Shown: piece by piece, positions 45,916-55,678 of the stretch | How the letters are laid out: every line of letters starts with the position of its first letter | Numbering within the stretch: position 1 is the stretch's first letter | Source of the DNA: Rubrivivax sp. | Lineage (GTDB): Bacteria > Pseudomonadota > Gammaproteobacteria > Burkholderiales > Burkholderiaceae | DNA length: 64,000 nucleotides | Direction of reading: 5' to 3' | NCBI GenBank assembly: GCA_016790225.1 | Contig: JAEUOZ010000076.1 | Span: forward strand, 20,770 to 84,769 | The notes under the pieces: model-generated | Databases searched by the model: none | Seen by the model: the letters and a program-made list of their open reading frames with translations, nothing else | What the model was told of the DNA's origin: nothing | Program-made: the position numbers and the translations under genes

Positions 45916-45944
45916 TGCCGGCCCCCTGGGGGCTTGCGTGAACA

Positions 45945-45970
45945 GGGCAGCCCAGGCTGCCCTTTTTCTT
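45945..45970 (+). terminator. Intrinsic terminator of rpmE2
   Basis: An 8-bp perfect stem GGGCAGCC / GGCTGCCC with a 2-nt loop followed by TTTTTCTT. Textbook Rho-independent terminator. Confidence 0.9.
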
Positions 45971-46080
45971 GCCTGCCGTCGCCGCAGCCGAAGTGCCGCG
46001 CCGACAGTAGCATGCGTTCCCAGGGCTTGCCGCCGCACCGCCAGCCGGCCCTGACGCCGACTGCCTCGCACCCATCGTCC

Positions 46081-47757
46081 ATGAGCAACCCCAGCCCCGC
46101 CCTGGTCGCGCAGCGTGCCGTTCAGCGCCTGCCGCGCTGGGCCTTGCTGCTGTTCTGCGCGTCCTGGGTGATCCCGGGCGTCTTCGGGCGCGACCCCTGG
46201 CGCAGCGATGATCTCGTGGCTTTTGGCGTGATGAATGCGATGGCCGAGGGCCGGACATCCTGGCTGCAGCCCTTGCTGGGCGGGCTGCCCGTGCCCGCGG
46301 AGCCACTGCCCTACTGGCTGGGCGCCATATTCATCAGCGGGCTGTCTCCCTGGGTGGCGCCTGAACTGGCGGCGCGGCTGCCCTTCGCGCTGCTGCTGGC
46401 GCTCACGCTGGTCTGCGTCTGGTACGCCTGCTTCCACTTGGCGCGCACCGAGGCCGCACAGCCTGTGGCCTTCGCCTTCGGGGGCGAAGCCTCGACGGTG
46501 GATTACGCCAGGGCCATCGCCGACGGCGCCCTGCTGGCCTTGATCGCCTCGCTGGGGCTGCTGCAACTGGGACACGAGACCACGCCGGAGCTCATGCAGT
46601 TGTTTGCGGTGAGCCTGGTGCTTTGGGCCCTGGCGGCCGCGCCGTTCAAGGGCCATCGGGCGCGGGCCGGCATCGTGCTGGGTCTGGCCACCCTGGCCGG
46701 GAGCGGCGCACCGGCGGTGGCGGTGGCGCTGGGCTTGACCGGCGCCGTGATCTGCGCCCGCTCAGCCTATGGGCCCGCTCGAAGCTTCGTGCCGTGGATC
46801 CTCGTCGGCACGGCTGCCTGCGCCGGCATCGCCACCGCCTTCGGCATCTGGGGCTGGCGACTGGCGTTTGAATTCAGCCTCGCACAAGCTGCTCAACTCG
46901 GCCGTCAGTGGCTGTGGTTCCTGTGGCCGGTCTGGTTGCTCGCGCTGTGGACACTGTGGCGCTGGCGCCGGCAACTGATGCACCGTCACCTGTCGCTGCC
47001 GCTGGCCGTGGCGGCGCTGGGCATGGGCACGAGCATCTGGATGGGCGGCCACGACCGCGCACTGATGCTGGCGCTGCCCGGCCTGGCTGTCCTGGCGGCC
47101 TTTGCGCTCCCGACGATGAAGCGCAGCGTGGCGGCCGCCGTCGACTGGTTCTCGGTCTTCTTCTTCAGCGCGATGGTGCTCTTCATCTGGGCGATGTACG
47201 TGGCGATGCAGACGGGCTCACCGGCACGATGGGCGGCCAACGTGGCCAAGCTGCAGCCAGGCTTCGAGCCGAGCTTCTCGGCGCTGGCCCTCGTCTTCGC
47301 GCTGCTGGGAACGATCGCCTGGGTGGCCCTGGTGCGCTGGCGCACCGGGCGCAGCCAGCATGCCCTGTGGAAGAGCCTCGTCCTGCCGGCGGGCGGTGTG
47401 GCTCTGGTCTGGCTGCTGCTGATGAGCCTCTGGCTGCCCTTGCTGGACTATGCGCGCAGCGCGAGGCCGCTGGTCGAACGCGGCCTGCAGCACATCGGCA
47501 ACCCGGCCTGCGTGGCTGCACCCTCGGCGGGCCTGGCGATGGTCGCTGCGCTGGAGGTCCACGGCAGGCTTCGTGTGCAAGCCGGCCCGGACACCCTGAG
47601 TCAGAACACGAACTGCGCCGTGCTCGTCAGCTTCGAGCGGATCTCGGCTTCACGACCCTTGCCCGGATGGCGCCTGGTGGGAGCCGAGCGGCGCAGCACC
47701 GCGTCCAGCGAGCTGATGTCGATCTATCACAGGATCGAACTCGATCCGGCTCGTTGA
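46081..47757 (+). CDS. GT-C fold glycosyltransferase-like membrane protein (ArnT/PMT type)
   Basis: A 558-residue polytopic protein with about eleven membrane segments and the N-terminal loop GRDPWRSDDLVAFGVMNA, where acidic residues stand where ArnT/PMT-type enzymes keep catalytic Asp/Glu. It probably transfers a sugar from a lipid carrier at the periplasmic face, but donor and acceptor are unknown. ATG at 46081 is chosen; upstream codons are not conserved. The C-terminal part (last 36 codons, 47650-47757) overlaps the convergent phoR end. The next genes downstream are the phosphate sensor operon. Confidence 0.82.
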   Translation: MSNPSPALVAQRAVQRLPRWALLLFCASWVIPGVFGRDPWRSDDLVAFGVMNAMAEGRTSWLQPLLGGLPVPAEPLPYWLGAIFISGLSPWVAPELAARLPFALLLALTLVCVWYACFHLARTEAAQPVAFAFGGEASTVDYARAIADGALLALIASLGLLQLGHETTPELMQLFAVSLVLWALAAAPFKGHRARAGIVLGLATLAGSGAPAVAVALGLTGAVICARSAYGPARSFVPWILVGTAACAGIATAFGIWGWRLAFEFSLAQAAQLGRQWLWFLWPVWLLALWTLWRWRRQLMHRHLSLPLAVAALGMGTSIWMGGHDRALMLALPGLAVLAAFALPTMKRSVAAAVDWFSVFFFSAMVLFIWAMYVAMQTGSPARWAANVAKLQPGFEPSFSALALVFALLGTIAWVALVRWRTGRSQHALWKSLVLPAGGVALVWLLLMSLWLPLLDYARSARPLVERGLQHIGNPACVAAPSAGLAMVAALEVHGRLRVQAGPDTLSQNTNCAVLVSFERISASRPLPGWRLVGAERRSTASSELMSIYHRIELDPAR

Positions 47758-49107
47758 TGCGGCGGCCCACTGGCTGCCCATGCCGACCTGTCCGCCAAAG
47801 GGTCCGCGCACCCGCACGGCCGGCAGGATGAGCCGGAAGCTGGAGCCCTTGCCGATCTCGCTTTCGATGTCGATCTCGCCGCCGTGGCGCTGCATCACAT
47901 GCTTGACGATCGAAAGACCGAGGCCGGTACCGCCGGTCTCTCGCGAGCGGCTGCCATCCACGCGGTAGAAGCGTTCGGTCAGGCGGGGTATGTGCTCCCG
48001 CGCTATCCCCGGCCCGGTGTCGGTCACGGTGAGGCAACCCGTGCCGTCGGCCCGCAGCTGCCAGTGCACGCTGATCTTTCCGCCAGACGGCGTGTAGCGC
48101 ACGGCGTTGGTCAGCAGATTGCCCAGCGCGCTTTGCAGCTCGACGCCCTGCCCCGCCAGCTCCCAGCCGCCGACTTCGTCCCAGCTGAAGCTGTGGCGGC
48201 CACCGGACAGCGGCAGCACCTCGGCCTTCAGGCGGTCGAAGATGCCTGGCAGCGAGTTCCACTGGTCTGGCGCGGGGCGAGGGCTGCCTTCCAGCTGCGC
48301 CAGGGTCAGCAGATCGGTCACCAGGGCCTGCATGCGCTGCGTCTGCTGCTCCATCAGGGTCAGCACACGGGCGCGTTCCTCCGGGCTGAGCGGCAGGCTG
48401 CTCATGGTCTCGACAAAGCCGGAGAGCACGGTCAGCGGCGTGCGGATCTCGTGCGATACGTTGGCCACGAAGTCGCGCCGCATGGCCTCGGTCCGCTCAC
48501 GCTCGGTGATGTCCTGGCTCAGCACGAGCTTCTTCCCATCGCCGTAATCGCGGAACACCACGCTGAGGGTTCCTCGGCCGCTGCGGGCCGGCACCACCAC
48601 GCCTGCCTCGTGATCGGACTGCTGGACATAGGCCACAAAGCCGGGATCGCGCACGAGGTTGGTGATGCGCTGCTGCACATCGCGGATCGGATCCAGGCCG
48701 AAATGGTCTGCTGCCACCGAGTTGCACCACTCGATCTGATCCTGCTTGTCCAGCAGCAGCACGCCGTTCGGCGAGGCCTCGATCGCCGAGAGGAAATCCC
48801 GCGTGTGCGCTCGCTCGGCCTCCGTCTCGCGCTCGCTCAGCAGCAGCGCGCGCTCGATGCGGTAACCCAGTTCGCCCCAGAACGAGGTGTCCCGCGGCGC
48901 CGCACTGCTGCGGTCGCCCCGCACCCATTGCATCAGGCGGTAGCCTTTCACGCGATCGGCGAACGCTGACGCAGAGGCTCCCACCGCAGCGCCCAGCACG
49001 GTCAGCACCAGCACCGTGTCACCGCCCCAACCGATGGCCGTGCCGCCGATGGCCCCCAGCGCAGCCATCAAGGCCGCGACGAGCATGCGCGGGAGAAACC
49101 AGTTCAT
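47650..49107 (-). CDS. phoR: Phosphate regulon sensor histidine kinase PhoR
   Basis: PhoR senses phosphate state through PstSCAB-PhoU and phosphorylates PhoB. The 485-residue protein has two N-terminal membrane segments (about 8-50), a PAS domain (about 100-210), the phosphoacceptor His in VSHEIRTPL, and the HATPase motifs NLLTNAVRY, DTGPGI and GGTGLGLSI. After the normal end (near SSFRLILPAV) it has 40 extra residues, encoded in DNA that overlaps the convergent glycosyltransferase-like gene by 108 bp. It follows phoU with only 151 bp between, and no phoB. Confidence 0.94.
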   Translation of the reverse strand: MNWFLPRMLVAALMAALGAIGGTAIGWGGDTVLVLTVLGAAVGASASAFADRVKGYRLMQWVRGDRSSAAPRDTSFWGELGYRIERALLLSERETEAERAHTRDFLSAIEASPNGVLLLDKQDQIEWCNSVAADHFGLDPIRDVQQRITNLVRDPGFVAYVQQSDHEAGVVVPARSGRGTLSVVFRDYGDGKKLVLSQDITERERTEAMRRDFVANVSHEIRTPLTVLSGFVETMSSLPLSPEERARVLTLMEQQTQRMQALVTDLLTLAQLEGSPRPAPDQWNSLPGIFDRLKAEVLPLSGGRHSFSWDEVGGWELAGQGVELQSALGNLLTNAVRYTPSGGKISVHWQLRADGTGCLTVTDTGPGIAREHIPRLTERFYRVDGSRSRETGGTGLGLSIVKHVMQRHGGEIDIESEIGKGSSFRLILPAVRVRGPFGGQVGMGSQWAAASTSRIEFDPVIDRHQLAGRGAAPLGSHQAPSGQGS

Positions 49108-49126
49108 GGGCGGGGCGCGGCGGACA

Positions 49127-49234
49127 TCAGGCCGTGAGCGTACCTTCTTCAGGTGACAGGAAACGGCAGAAGGCGCGCACCAGCGTCTGGGCCAGCTGCA
49201 CAGAATCCAGGGCGAGCTGCCCGCGCGCCAGCAT
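49127..49234 (-). other. 35-codon open frame in the phoU-phoR gap
   Basis: In the 151-bp gap there is a frame MLARGQLALDSVQLAQTLVR... of 35 codons. It is in phase with phoU beyond the phoU stop, and ends 19 bp before phoR. I do not recognise it; it does not look like a piece of PhoB. It may be an unrelated small peptide or non-coding. Confidence 0.25.
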
Positions 49235-49258
49235 CAGGCTCTGGCGCGAGGCCGCGCA

Positions 49259-49966
49259 TCAGCGGATCGCGTCTTCGACCACATCCATCGGCGTATGCCG
49301 CACGTCGGTGCCCTTGACGATGTAGATCGTCGCCTCGGCCAGGTTCTTGGCATGGTCCCCGACGCGCTCGATCGCCTTGGCCACGAACACGAGGTCGATG
49401 CTGGACGAGATAGTGCGCGGGTCTTCCATCATGTAGGTGATGAGCTTGCGCAGCAGGCCCTCGAACTCCTGGTCGATCTGATCGTCCTGCTTCAAGACCT
49501 CCAGCGCCCGCGTGACGTCCAGGCGGGCAAAGGCGTCGAGCGCCTTGCGCAGCTGCGCGATGGCCAGATCGGCTTCGAACTGCAGATCACCCACCGGCAG
49601 GCGCAGGCGCGTGGATACCCCGGCATTGATCAGGCGCACCACGGTGCGCGCCACGCGTGCCGCTTCGTCGCCCACGCGCTCGAGGTTTGCAATCGTCTTG
49701 GCGATGGCGATCAGCAGGCGCAGATCCCTTGCCGTGGGCTGGCGCCGGGCGATGATGCCCGAGAGATCGCGGTCGATCTCGACTTCCATCTGGTTGACGC
49801 GTTCTTCCTGCTTGAGCACCTGGCTGGCGGTTTCCAGGCTGAAGACCGCCAGCGCCTGCAGGGCCTGGGCCACCTGGTTTTCCACCAGGCCTCCCATCTC
49901 GAGCACGCGGGACGAGATGCCGCTGAGTTCGGCATCGAACTGGCTGGAGAGATGCTTTTCGCTCAT
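49259..49966 (-). CDS. phoU: Phosphate signalling protein PhoU
   Basis: A 235-residue all-helical protein of two PhoU repeats, with the repeated metal-binding motif seen as NLERVGDEAARVARTV and AIERVGDHAKNLAEAT. It damps PhoR when phosphate is plentiful and controls the Pst transporter. Length is normal. It lies after pstB, separated by a two-hairpin repeat element, and is followed by phoR. Confidence 0.97.
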   Translation of the reverse strand: MSEKHLSSQFDAELSGISSRVLEMGGLVENQVAQALQALAVFSLETASQVLKQEERVNQMEVEIDRDLSGIIARRQPTARDLRLLIAIAKTIANLERVGDEAARVARTVVRLINAGVSTRLRLPVGDLQFEADLAIAQLRKALDAFARLDVTRALEVLKQDDQIDQEFEGLLRKLITYMMEDPRTISSSIDLVFVAKAIERVGDHAKNLAEATIYIVKGTDVRHTPMDVVEDAIR

Positions 49967-50025
49967 GTGCTGTCCTTGTCAGGCCCACGGTCGGTTGTTG
50001 AGACTCTCTGTCGTCCACACACGTT

Positions 50026-50126
50026 CCACTCCCCGGCATGCATGCCAGGGCGGTTCATCCACTCCCCGGCATGCATGCCGGGGCGGTTCGTGAGGCGACA
50101 GCCAGTCCTCAAGGGACTGGCTGTCG
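50026..50126 (-). repeat. Two-hairpin intergenic element, copy D
   Basis: Reverse orientation. Hairpin 1: a 13-bp perfect stem (CGACAGCCAGTCC and complement, 50096-50126) with loop TCAAG. Hairpin 2: the perfect 20-bp palindrome CCCCGGCATGCATGCCGGGG (50064-50083), preceded by a near copy at 50031-50050, so a 31-bp unit is tandemly duplicated. The linker CCTCACGAACCGCCC is shared with copy A. It lies between pstB and phoU. Confidence 0.85.
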
Positions 50127-50133
50127 TCCGCAC

Positions 50134-50922
50134 TCACCCAAATCTTCCGGTGATGTAGTCTTCGGTTTCTCGCTTCGAGGGCTTCAGGAACAGTTCGCGC
50201 GTGGCGCCGAACTCGATCAGGTCACCCAGGTACATGTAGGCGGTGTAATCGGACACGCGCGCGGCCTGCTGCATGTTGTGCGTGACGATGGCCACCGTGT
50301 AGTCGCTCTTCAATTCGTTGATCAGCTCTTCGACCTTGCCGGTGGAGATCGGATCCAGCGCCGAGCAGGGTTCGTCCAGCAGCAGCACTTCCGGCTTGAT
50401 CGCGATGCCGCGGGCGATGCACAGCCGCTGCTGCTGGCCGCCGGACAGGCTGGAGCCGCTCTGGCCGAGCTTGTCCTTCACCTCGCCCCACAGCGCAGCC
50501 TTGTTCAGTGCCCATTCCACGCGGTCGTCCATTTCGGTCGGCGAAAGCGTCTCGAACAGGCGCACGCCAAACGCGATGTTGTCGTAGATCGACATCGGAA
50601 AGGGCGTGGGCTTCTGGAACACCATGCCGATCTTCGCGCGGATCAGTGACACATCTTCCTTGCTGGACAGCAGATCTTCGCCATCCAGCATCACGCGCCC
50701 TTCTGCACGCTGCTCCGGGTAGAGCTCGAACATGCGGTTGAAGATGCGCAGCAGGGTGCTCTTGCCGCAGCCTGATGGCCCGATGAAGGCGGTGACCTTC
50801 TTCTCCGGAATGTCCAGGTTGATGTTCTTCAGCGCGTGGAAGGCGCCGTAGTAGAAGTTCAGGTCCCTCACCGAGAGCTTGGGCGTCTCGGTACTGGGAA
50901 GGATGGCAGCAGTCGCGGTCAT
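50134..50922 (-). CDS. pstB: Phosphate ABC transporter ATPase PstB
   Basis: The ATPase of the high-affinity phosphate importer. The 262-residue protein has Walker [10 protein letters not shown], the PstB block [14 protein letters not shown], the signature LSGGQQQRL, Walker [13 protein letters not shown] and the switch His of [12 protein letters not shown] lies 6-9 nt before ATG at 50922. It starts 14 bp after pstA. Confidence 0.97.
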   Translation of the reverse strand: MTATAAILPSTETPKLSVRDLNFYYGAFHALKNINLDIPEKKVTAFIGPSGCGKSTLLRIFNRMFELYPEQRAEGRVMLDGEDLLSSKEDVSLIRAKIGMVFQKPTPFPMSIYDNIAFGVRLFETLSPTEMDDRVEWALNKAALWGEVKDKLGQSGSSLSGGQQQRLCIARGIAIKPEVLLLDEPCSALDPISTGKVEELINELKSDYTVAIVTHNMQQAARVSDYTAYMYLGDLIEFGATRELFLKPSKRETEDYITGRFG

Positions 50923-50936
50923 CGGCGGCTCCGGGA

Positions 50937-51812
50937 TCAGTGTTTGTTCTTGAAGAGCACACGCGCGAGGATGTTCAGCGCCAGCACGCCCAGCGTGATC
51001 AGGAAGACACCGGCCCAGGCCAGCTTCTGCCAGTTTTCGTAGGGGCTCATCGCATACTTGAAGATGGTCACCGGCAGGCTCGCCATCGGCTCGCCGAGGT
51101 TGGCGGTCCAGAACTGGTTGGACAACGCGGTAAACAGCAAGGGCGCGGTTTCCCCGGCGATGCGCGCGACGGCGAGCAGCACGCCCGTCACCACCCCGGC
51201 CCGCGCCGCCCGCAAGGTGACGGACCAGATCACCTTCCACTTCGGCGTGCCCAGGGCATAAGCGGCTTCGCGCAGCGCATTGGGAATCAGCCGCAGCATG
51301 TTCTGCGTGGTGTTGATGACCACCGGGATGACGATCAAGGCCAGGGCCAGCACGCCGGCAAATCCGGAAAAGGTTTTGGTCTGCGCCACGACCACCGCGT
51401 AGATGAAGAGCCCCACCACGATGGAAGGCGCCGAGAGCAGGATGTCGTTGATGAAGTGCGTGGTGCGGCCCAGCCAGCTGCGCTGCCCGTACTCGGCGAT
51501 GTAGACACCGGCCAGCACGCCGATGGGCGTGCCCAGCATCGTGGCCAGACCCACCATCATCAAGGAGCCGAAGATGGCATTGGCCAGACCGCCGGTCTCG
51601 GCCATCGGCGGCGGCGTCATCTCGGTGAACACGCTCAGCGCCAGGCCGCCGACGCCCAGGCGAACCGTCTCGACCAGGATCCAGATCAGCCAGAAGACGC
51701 CGAAGGCCATCGCGGCCAGCGACAGCGCCAGTGCCAGCACGTTGATGCGCTTGCGCGCCCGGTGCCGGGCCAGGCGTCCGGCCTGCTGTCTGCTCGTGAA
51801 GCCCAGGCTCAT
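50937..51812 (-). CDS. pstA: Phosphate ABC transporter permease PstA
   Basis: A 291-residue inner-membrane permease with six helices and the EAA loop region [17 protein letters not shown]. The start at 51812 overlaps the pstC stop (ATGA). It forms the phosphate channel with PstC. Confidence 0.96.
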   Translation of the reverse strand: MSLGFTSRQQAGRLARHRARKRINVLALALSLAAMAFGVFWLIWILVETVRLGVGGLALSVFTEMTPPPMAETGGLANAIFGSLMMVGLATMLGTPIGVLAGVYIAEYGQRSWLGRTTHFINDILLSAPSIVVGLFIYAVVVAQTKTFSGFAGVLALALIVIPVVINTTQNMLRLIPNALREAAYALGTPKWKVIWSVTLRAARAGVVTGVLLAVARIAGETAPLLFTALSNQFWTANLGEPMASLPVTIFKYAMSPYENWQKLAWAGVFLITLGVLALNILARVLFKNKH

Positions 51813-52819
51813 GTGCGGCTCCCCTCGCCCCGCTGCAGACGCGCCAGCAGCACCTTGGACAGCGTGAGCACCACGAAGGTGATGAAGAACAGCACCAGAC
51901 CCAGGTAGATCAGCGAGGCCTGGTGCAGGCCCTCGCCGGCTTCGGCAAACTCGTTGGCCAGCGCCGAGGTGATGCTGTTGGCGGCCTCGAACAGGGACAG
52001 GGAGTTGAACTGGTTCATGTTGCCGATGACGAAGGTCACCGCCATGGTCTCGCCCAGCGCCCGGCCCAGACCCAGCATGATGCCGCCCAGCACGCCGGCC
52101 TTGGTGTACGGCAAGACGACCTTGAAGACGACCTCCCAGGTCGTCGCGCCCAGCCCGTAGGCGGATTCCTTCAGCAGCGCCGGCGTGACCTCGAAGACAT
52201 CGCGCATGACGGCCGAAATGAACGGAATCACCATGATGGCCAGGATGATGCCAGCCGACAGGATGCCGATGCCCACCGGCGGGCCGGACACCAGGCCACC
52301 GAGTATGGGCACATCGCCAACAGCCGACTGCAGCGGCGTCTGCACGTACTCCGCGAGGATCGGGCCGAAGACGAGCAGGCCCCACATGCCATAGACGATG
52401 GACGGCACCGCCGCCAGCAGCTCGATGGCCGTGCCCAGCGGGCGCTTGAGCCACGAGGGCGACAGCTCGGTGAGGAACAGCGCGATGCCGAAGCTCACGG
52501 GCACGGCGATCAGCAAGGCGATGAACGAGGTCATCAGCGTGCCGTAGATCATCACCAGGCCGCCGAACTTCTCTTCGACTGGATCCCATTCGGCGCTGAC
52601 CAGGAAGCCGAGCCCGAATTTCTGGATGGCGGGCCAGGCACCGATGACCAGCGACAGGATGATGCCCACCAGCAGGGCCAGCGTCACCCAGGCCGCAGCA
52701 AGCGCCAGGAAGGAAAACACCCGATCGGCCCACGGAGCCAGCGGTCGGCGCGGCTGCGCCTGTCCGGAATGAAGCGCACTCGGCATCTTGCGTGACAGCC
52801 TCTGTTGTAGTTCTGTCAT
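51809..52819 (-). CDS. pstC: Phosphate ABC transporter permease PstC
   Basis: A 336-residue permease with a cytosolic N-terminus, about six helices and the EAA-like loop [20 protein letters not shown] lies one codon before the ATG at 52819; ATG is preferred. A 186-bp GC-rich gap separates it from pstS upstream. It partners PstA. Confidence 0.96.
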   Translation of the reverse strand: MTELQQRLSRKMPSALHSGQAQPRRPLAPWADRVFSFLALAAAWVTLALLVGIILSLVIGAWPAIQKFGLGFLVSAEWDPVEEKFGGLVMIYGTLMTSFIALLIAVPVSFGIALFLTELSPSWLKRPLGTAIELLAAVPSIVYGMWGLLVFGPILAEYVQTPLQSAVGDVPILGGLVSGPPVGIGILSAGIILAIMVIPFISAVMRDVFEVTPALLKESAYGLGATTWEVVFKVVLPYTKAGVLGGIMLGLGRALGETMAVTFVIGNMNQFNSLSLFEAANSITSALANEFAEAGEGLHQASLIYLGLVLFFITFVVLTLSKVLLARLQRGEGSRT

Positions 52820-53005
52820 CAAGTGTAGCGGTCACGCGTCTTGAGGCCGGCGCCTGTGGCCGTGGTTTCGGACCCACCGCGGCCCAGCCCCGCAGGGGCC
52901 GGGCGGGCGGTCAGCAGACGGCGCCGGCCGCCGCCAAACCCACGAGCGCGATGCGGCCGCGGGACGGCGCCAGGACGTTTCAGGCCGCGGTTCCTGCGAA
53001 GCCGC

Positions 53006-54055
53006 TCACTTCCAGGTGATCGGCTTGCCCGCGGTGTCGCGCAGCTGAGCCGCCCAGTGGCGACGCACCAGCTCGATCACCGAATCGGGCAAGGGGACGT
53101 AATCCAGATCGTCTGCCATCTTGTCGCCCTGGGTGAACGCCCAGTCGAAGAACTTCAAGGTCAGCGCCGCAGCCGCCGGCTTGTCCTGGGTGCGCTGCAT
53201 CAGGATGTAGGTCGGGTTGGTCAAGGGCCAGGCATCCTTGCCGGGCTGATCGGTCGTGATCTGGAAGAACGTCCGGGACCAGTCGGCGCTGGCCGCAGCC
53301 GCCTTGAAGGCGGTGTCGCTGGGCGGCACGAACACGCCATCCTTGTTGCGCAGCAGCGTGAAGGTCATCCGGTTCTGCTTCACGTAGGCATATTCCACAT
53401 AGCCGATCGAGTTGGGCAGTCGTTGCACGAATGCGGCCACGCCTTCATTGCCCTTGCCGCCGGCGCCCACAGGCCAATCCACCGCCGTACCTTCGCCGAC
53501 CTTCTCTTTCCACTCGGCGTTCACCTTTGAGAGGTAGTTCGTGAAGATGAAGGTGGTGCCGGAGCCATCGGCGCGCCGGACCACGGCGATCGCCGCGTCC
53601 GGCAAGGGGACGCCGGGGTTTACGGCCGTGAGAGCCGGATCGTTCCAGCGCTTGATCTTGCCGAGATAGATGTCGCCCAGCAGCTGGCCCGTCAGTCGGA
53701 TCTGCCCCGGCGCGATGCCGCGGATGTTGACCACGGGCACGACGCCGCCGATCACGGTCGGAAACTGCATCAGGCCATCCTTGGCCAGTTCGTCATCCTT
53801 CAGCGGCATGTCGGTGGCACCGAAGTCCACCGTCTTGGCCTTGATCTGCCGGATGCCGGCGCCCGAGCCCACCGATTGGTAGTTGATGCGCGCGCCGCTT
53901 GCCTTGTGATAGGCGTCGGCCCATTTGGCATACAGCGGCGCCGGAAAGGTCGCGCCCGCGCCGGTGACGTCCTGGGCCCGGACCGAGGAGCTGATCGCGA
54001 TCATCGCCAGACCCAGAGCGGCAGACTGGACAACGCGGGTGAACAGAGAACTCAT
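53006..54055 (-). CDS. pstS: Phosphate-binding protein PstS
   Basis: The periplasmic phosphate receptor. The 349-residue protein has a signal peptide (cleavage near SVRAQ), the start of the mature domain DVTGAGATFPAPLYAKW, the phosphate-binding Ser/Asp motifs (GSGAGIRQI and RADGSGTTFIFT) and normal length. ATG at 54055 is preferred to one 27 nt upstream. A Pho box and -10 stand 43-77 bp upstream, so it leads the phosphate-regulated operon. Confidence 0.96.
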   Translation of the reverse strand: MSSLFTRVVQSAALGLAMIAISSSVRAQDVTGAGATFPAPLYAKWADAYHKASGARINYQSVGSGAGIRQIKAKTVDFGATDMPLKDDELAKDGLMQFPTVIGGVVPVVNIRGIAPGQIRLTGQLLGDIYLGKIKRWNDPALTAVNPGVPLPDAAIAVVRRADGSGTTFIFTNYLSKVNAEWKEKVGEGTAVDWPVGAGGKGNEGVAAFVQRLPNSIGYVEYAYVKQNRMTFTLLRNKDGVFVPPSDTAFKAAAASADWSRTFFQITTDQPGKDAWPLTNPTYILMQRTQDKPAAAALTLKFFDWAFTQGDKMADDLDYVPLPDSVIELVRRHWAAQLRDTAGKPITWK

Positions 54056-54098
54056 GAAGGCTTGCCTTTCGACCAGGCGCAACAGACCCGGCCAGCGA

Positions 54099-54132
54099 AC
54101 TGTATGAAGCTTCTGTGACAGTCATGTGACAC
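54099..54132 (-). promoter_or_regulatory. Pho box and -10 of pstS
   Basis: On the minus strand GTGTCACATGACTGTCAC (54132-54115) fits the PhoB box: two TGTCA repeats spaced 11 bp. Ten bases on is TACAGT (54104-54099) as -10, the usual distance for PhoB-activated promoters. Two more TGTCAC half-sites lie upstream (spaced 8 and 16 bp), possibly for further PhoB dimers. Confidence 0.85.
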
Positions 54133-54282
54133 TGTGACACGGAGACTCGGTGACAGTGTCCCTCACCAGCCAGCCCGGGCATTGCGGATCGCACCGGACG
54201 GCGGCCGCACTCCATGGCGCAAGGCGGCCTGGGGCCTTCGGGCAGTCAGCCCCGGGCCGAACTCGAGCCGGTGCCCCGCAGC

Positions 54283-55614
54283 TCAGCCGCGCGCCGCCTC
54301 GGCCATGCGCTGCGCCCAGTCGCGAGCGAGCGAGGGATCGTCGGCCTCCACCATCACGCGCAGCACCGGCTCAGTCCCCGAGGGCCGGATCAGCACGCGC
54401 CCGCGGCCAGCCAGCGCCGCATCAGCGGCCTGCCGCTCCTGCGCAAGCCGGGCGTTGGTCTTCCAGTCCGCGCCGGCAGCCAGGCGCACATTGATCATGG
54501 TCTGCGGGAACAGGGACACGCCCTCCAGCATGCCGGCCAGCGTCTGCCCGCCCCGCCGCACCGCCTGAAGAATCAGCAGCGCACTCACGATGCCGTCGCC
54601 CGTGGTGTGCTTGTCCAGCGCCAGCAGGTGGCCCGAGCTTTCGCCGCCCAGCTGCCATCCGCGGGCGACCAGTTCTTCCAGCACGTACCGGTCGCCCACC
54701 TTGGCGCGCACCACTTCCACACCGCGACGCTGCAGCGCGAGCTCCACGGCCATGTTCGTCATCAGCGTACCGACCACGCCGGGCACCGGCTCGCGATGGC
54801 TGAGCCGATCCGCCGCCATCACGTAGAGCAGCTCGTCGCCATTGAACAGCCGTCCTTGCGCATCGACCAGCTGCAGACGATCCGCGTCGCCGTCCAGCGC
54901 AATGCCATAGTCCGCGCGGTGCTCATGCACTGCCTTGACCAGGGCGGCAGGCGCCGTGGCCCCGACGCCATCGTTGATGTTGAGGCCATCAGGCGAACAG
55001 CCGATGGTGATGACCTGCGCGCCCAGCTCATGGAAGACATCGGGTGCCACGTGGTAGGCCGCCCCGTGAGCCGCATCGACCACCAGCTTCAGGCCCTTGA
55101 GTGAAAGCTCAGAGGCGAAGCTGGCCTTGCAGAATTCGATGTAGCGGCCGCGCGTGTCCGACAGGCGCGTGGCCTTGCCCAGGCTCGCAGAATCGGCCCA
55201 CTGCGGCGATTCGGCCAGCGCGGCCTCGACCGCCAGTTCCCAGTCGTCCGGCAGCTTTTCGCCGCGGGCAGAGAAGAACTTGACGCCGTTGTCCGCAAAG
55301 GGGTTGTGGGACGCGCTGATCACCACGCCGAGATCCAGCCGCAGCGCCCGCGTGAGATAGGCGACGCCCGGCGTGGGCAGCGGCCCGCTCAGCAGCACGT
55401 CCACCCCCGCGGAGACGAAGCCGGCTTCCAGCGCCGATTCGATCATGTAGCCCGAGATGCGCGTGTCCTTGCCGATCAGGACCGAGGGACGCGCCACGCT
55501 GCGGCGCAGCACACGGCCCACGGCATGGCCCAGGCGCAGCATGAAGTCCGCCGTAATGGGAGCTTCACCGACCGTGCCGCGGATGCCGTCGGTACCGAAA
55601 TGCCTTCTGCTCAT
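54283..55614 (-). CDS. glmM: Phosphoglucosamine mutase GlmM
   Basis: Converts glucosamine-6-phosphate to glucosamine-1-phosphate, on the path to UDP-GlcNAc for peptidoglycan and lipid A. The 443-residue protein has the active-site Ser in [13 protein letters not shown], the metal loop ALDGDADRL, the sugar loop GGESSGH and the phosphate loop [12 protein letters not shown]. Length is normal. It follows folP by 64 bp on the same strand. Confidence 0.97.
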   Translation of the reverse strand: MSRRHFGTDGIRGTVGEAPITADFMLRLGHAVGRVLRRSVARPSVLIGKDTRISGYMIESALEAGFVSAGVDVLLSGPLPTPGVAYLTRALRLDLGVVISASHNPFADNGVKFFSARGEKLPDDWELAVEAALAESPQWADSASLGKATRLSDTRGRYIEFCKASFASELSLKGLKLVVDAAHGAAYHVAPDVFHELGAQVITIGCSPDGLNINDGVGATAPAALVKAVHEHRADYGIALDGDADRLQLVDAQGRLFNGDELLYVMAADRLSHREPVPGVVGTLMTNMAVELALQRRGVEVVRAKVGDRYVLEELVARGWQLGGESSGHLLALDKHTTGDGIVSALLILQAVRRGGQTLAGMLEGVSLFPQTMINVRLAAGADWKTNARLAQERQAADAALAGRGRVLIRPSGTEPVLRVMVEADDPSLARDWAQRMAEAARG

Positions 55615-55678
55615 CTTGGATTCAAGCCTCTGGTTCAGATGGATGCCATTTTCGCGCGCCGGCCCGGGGCTTCAGGCC

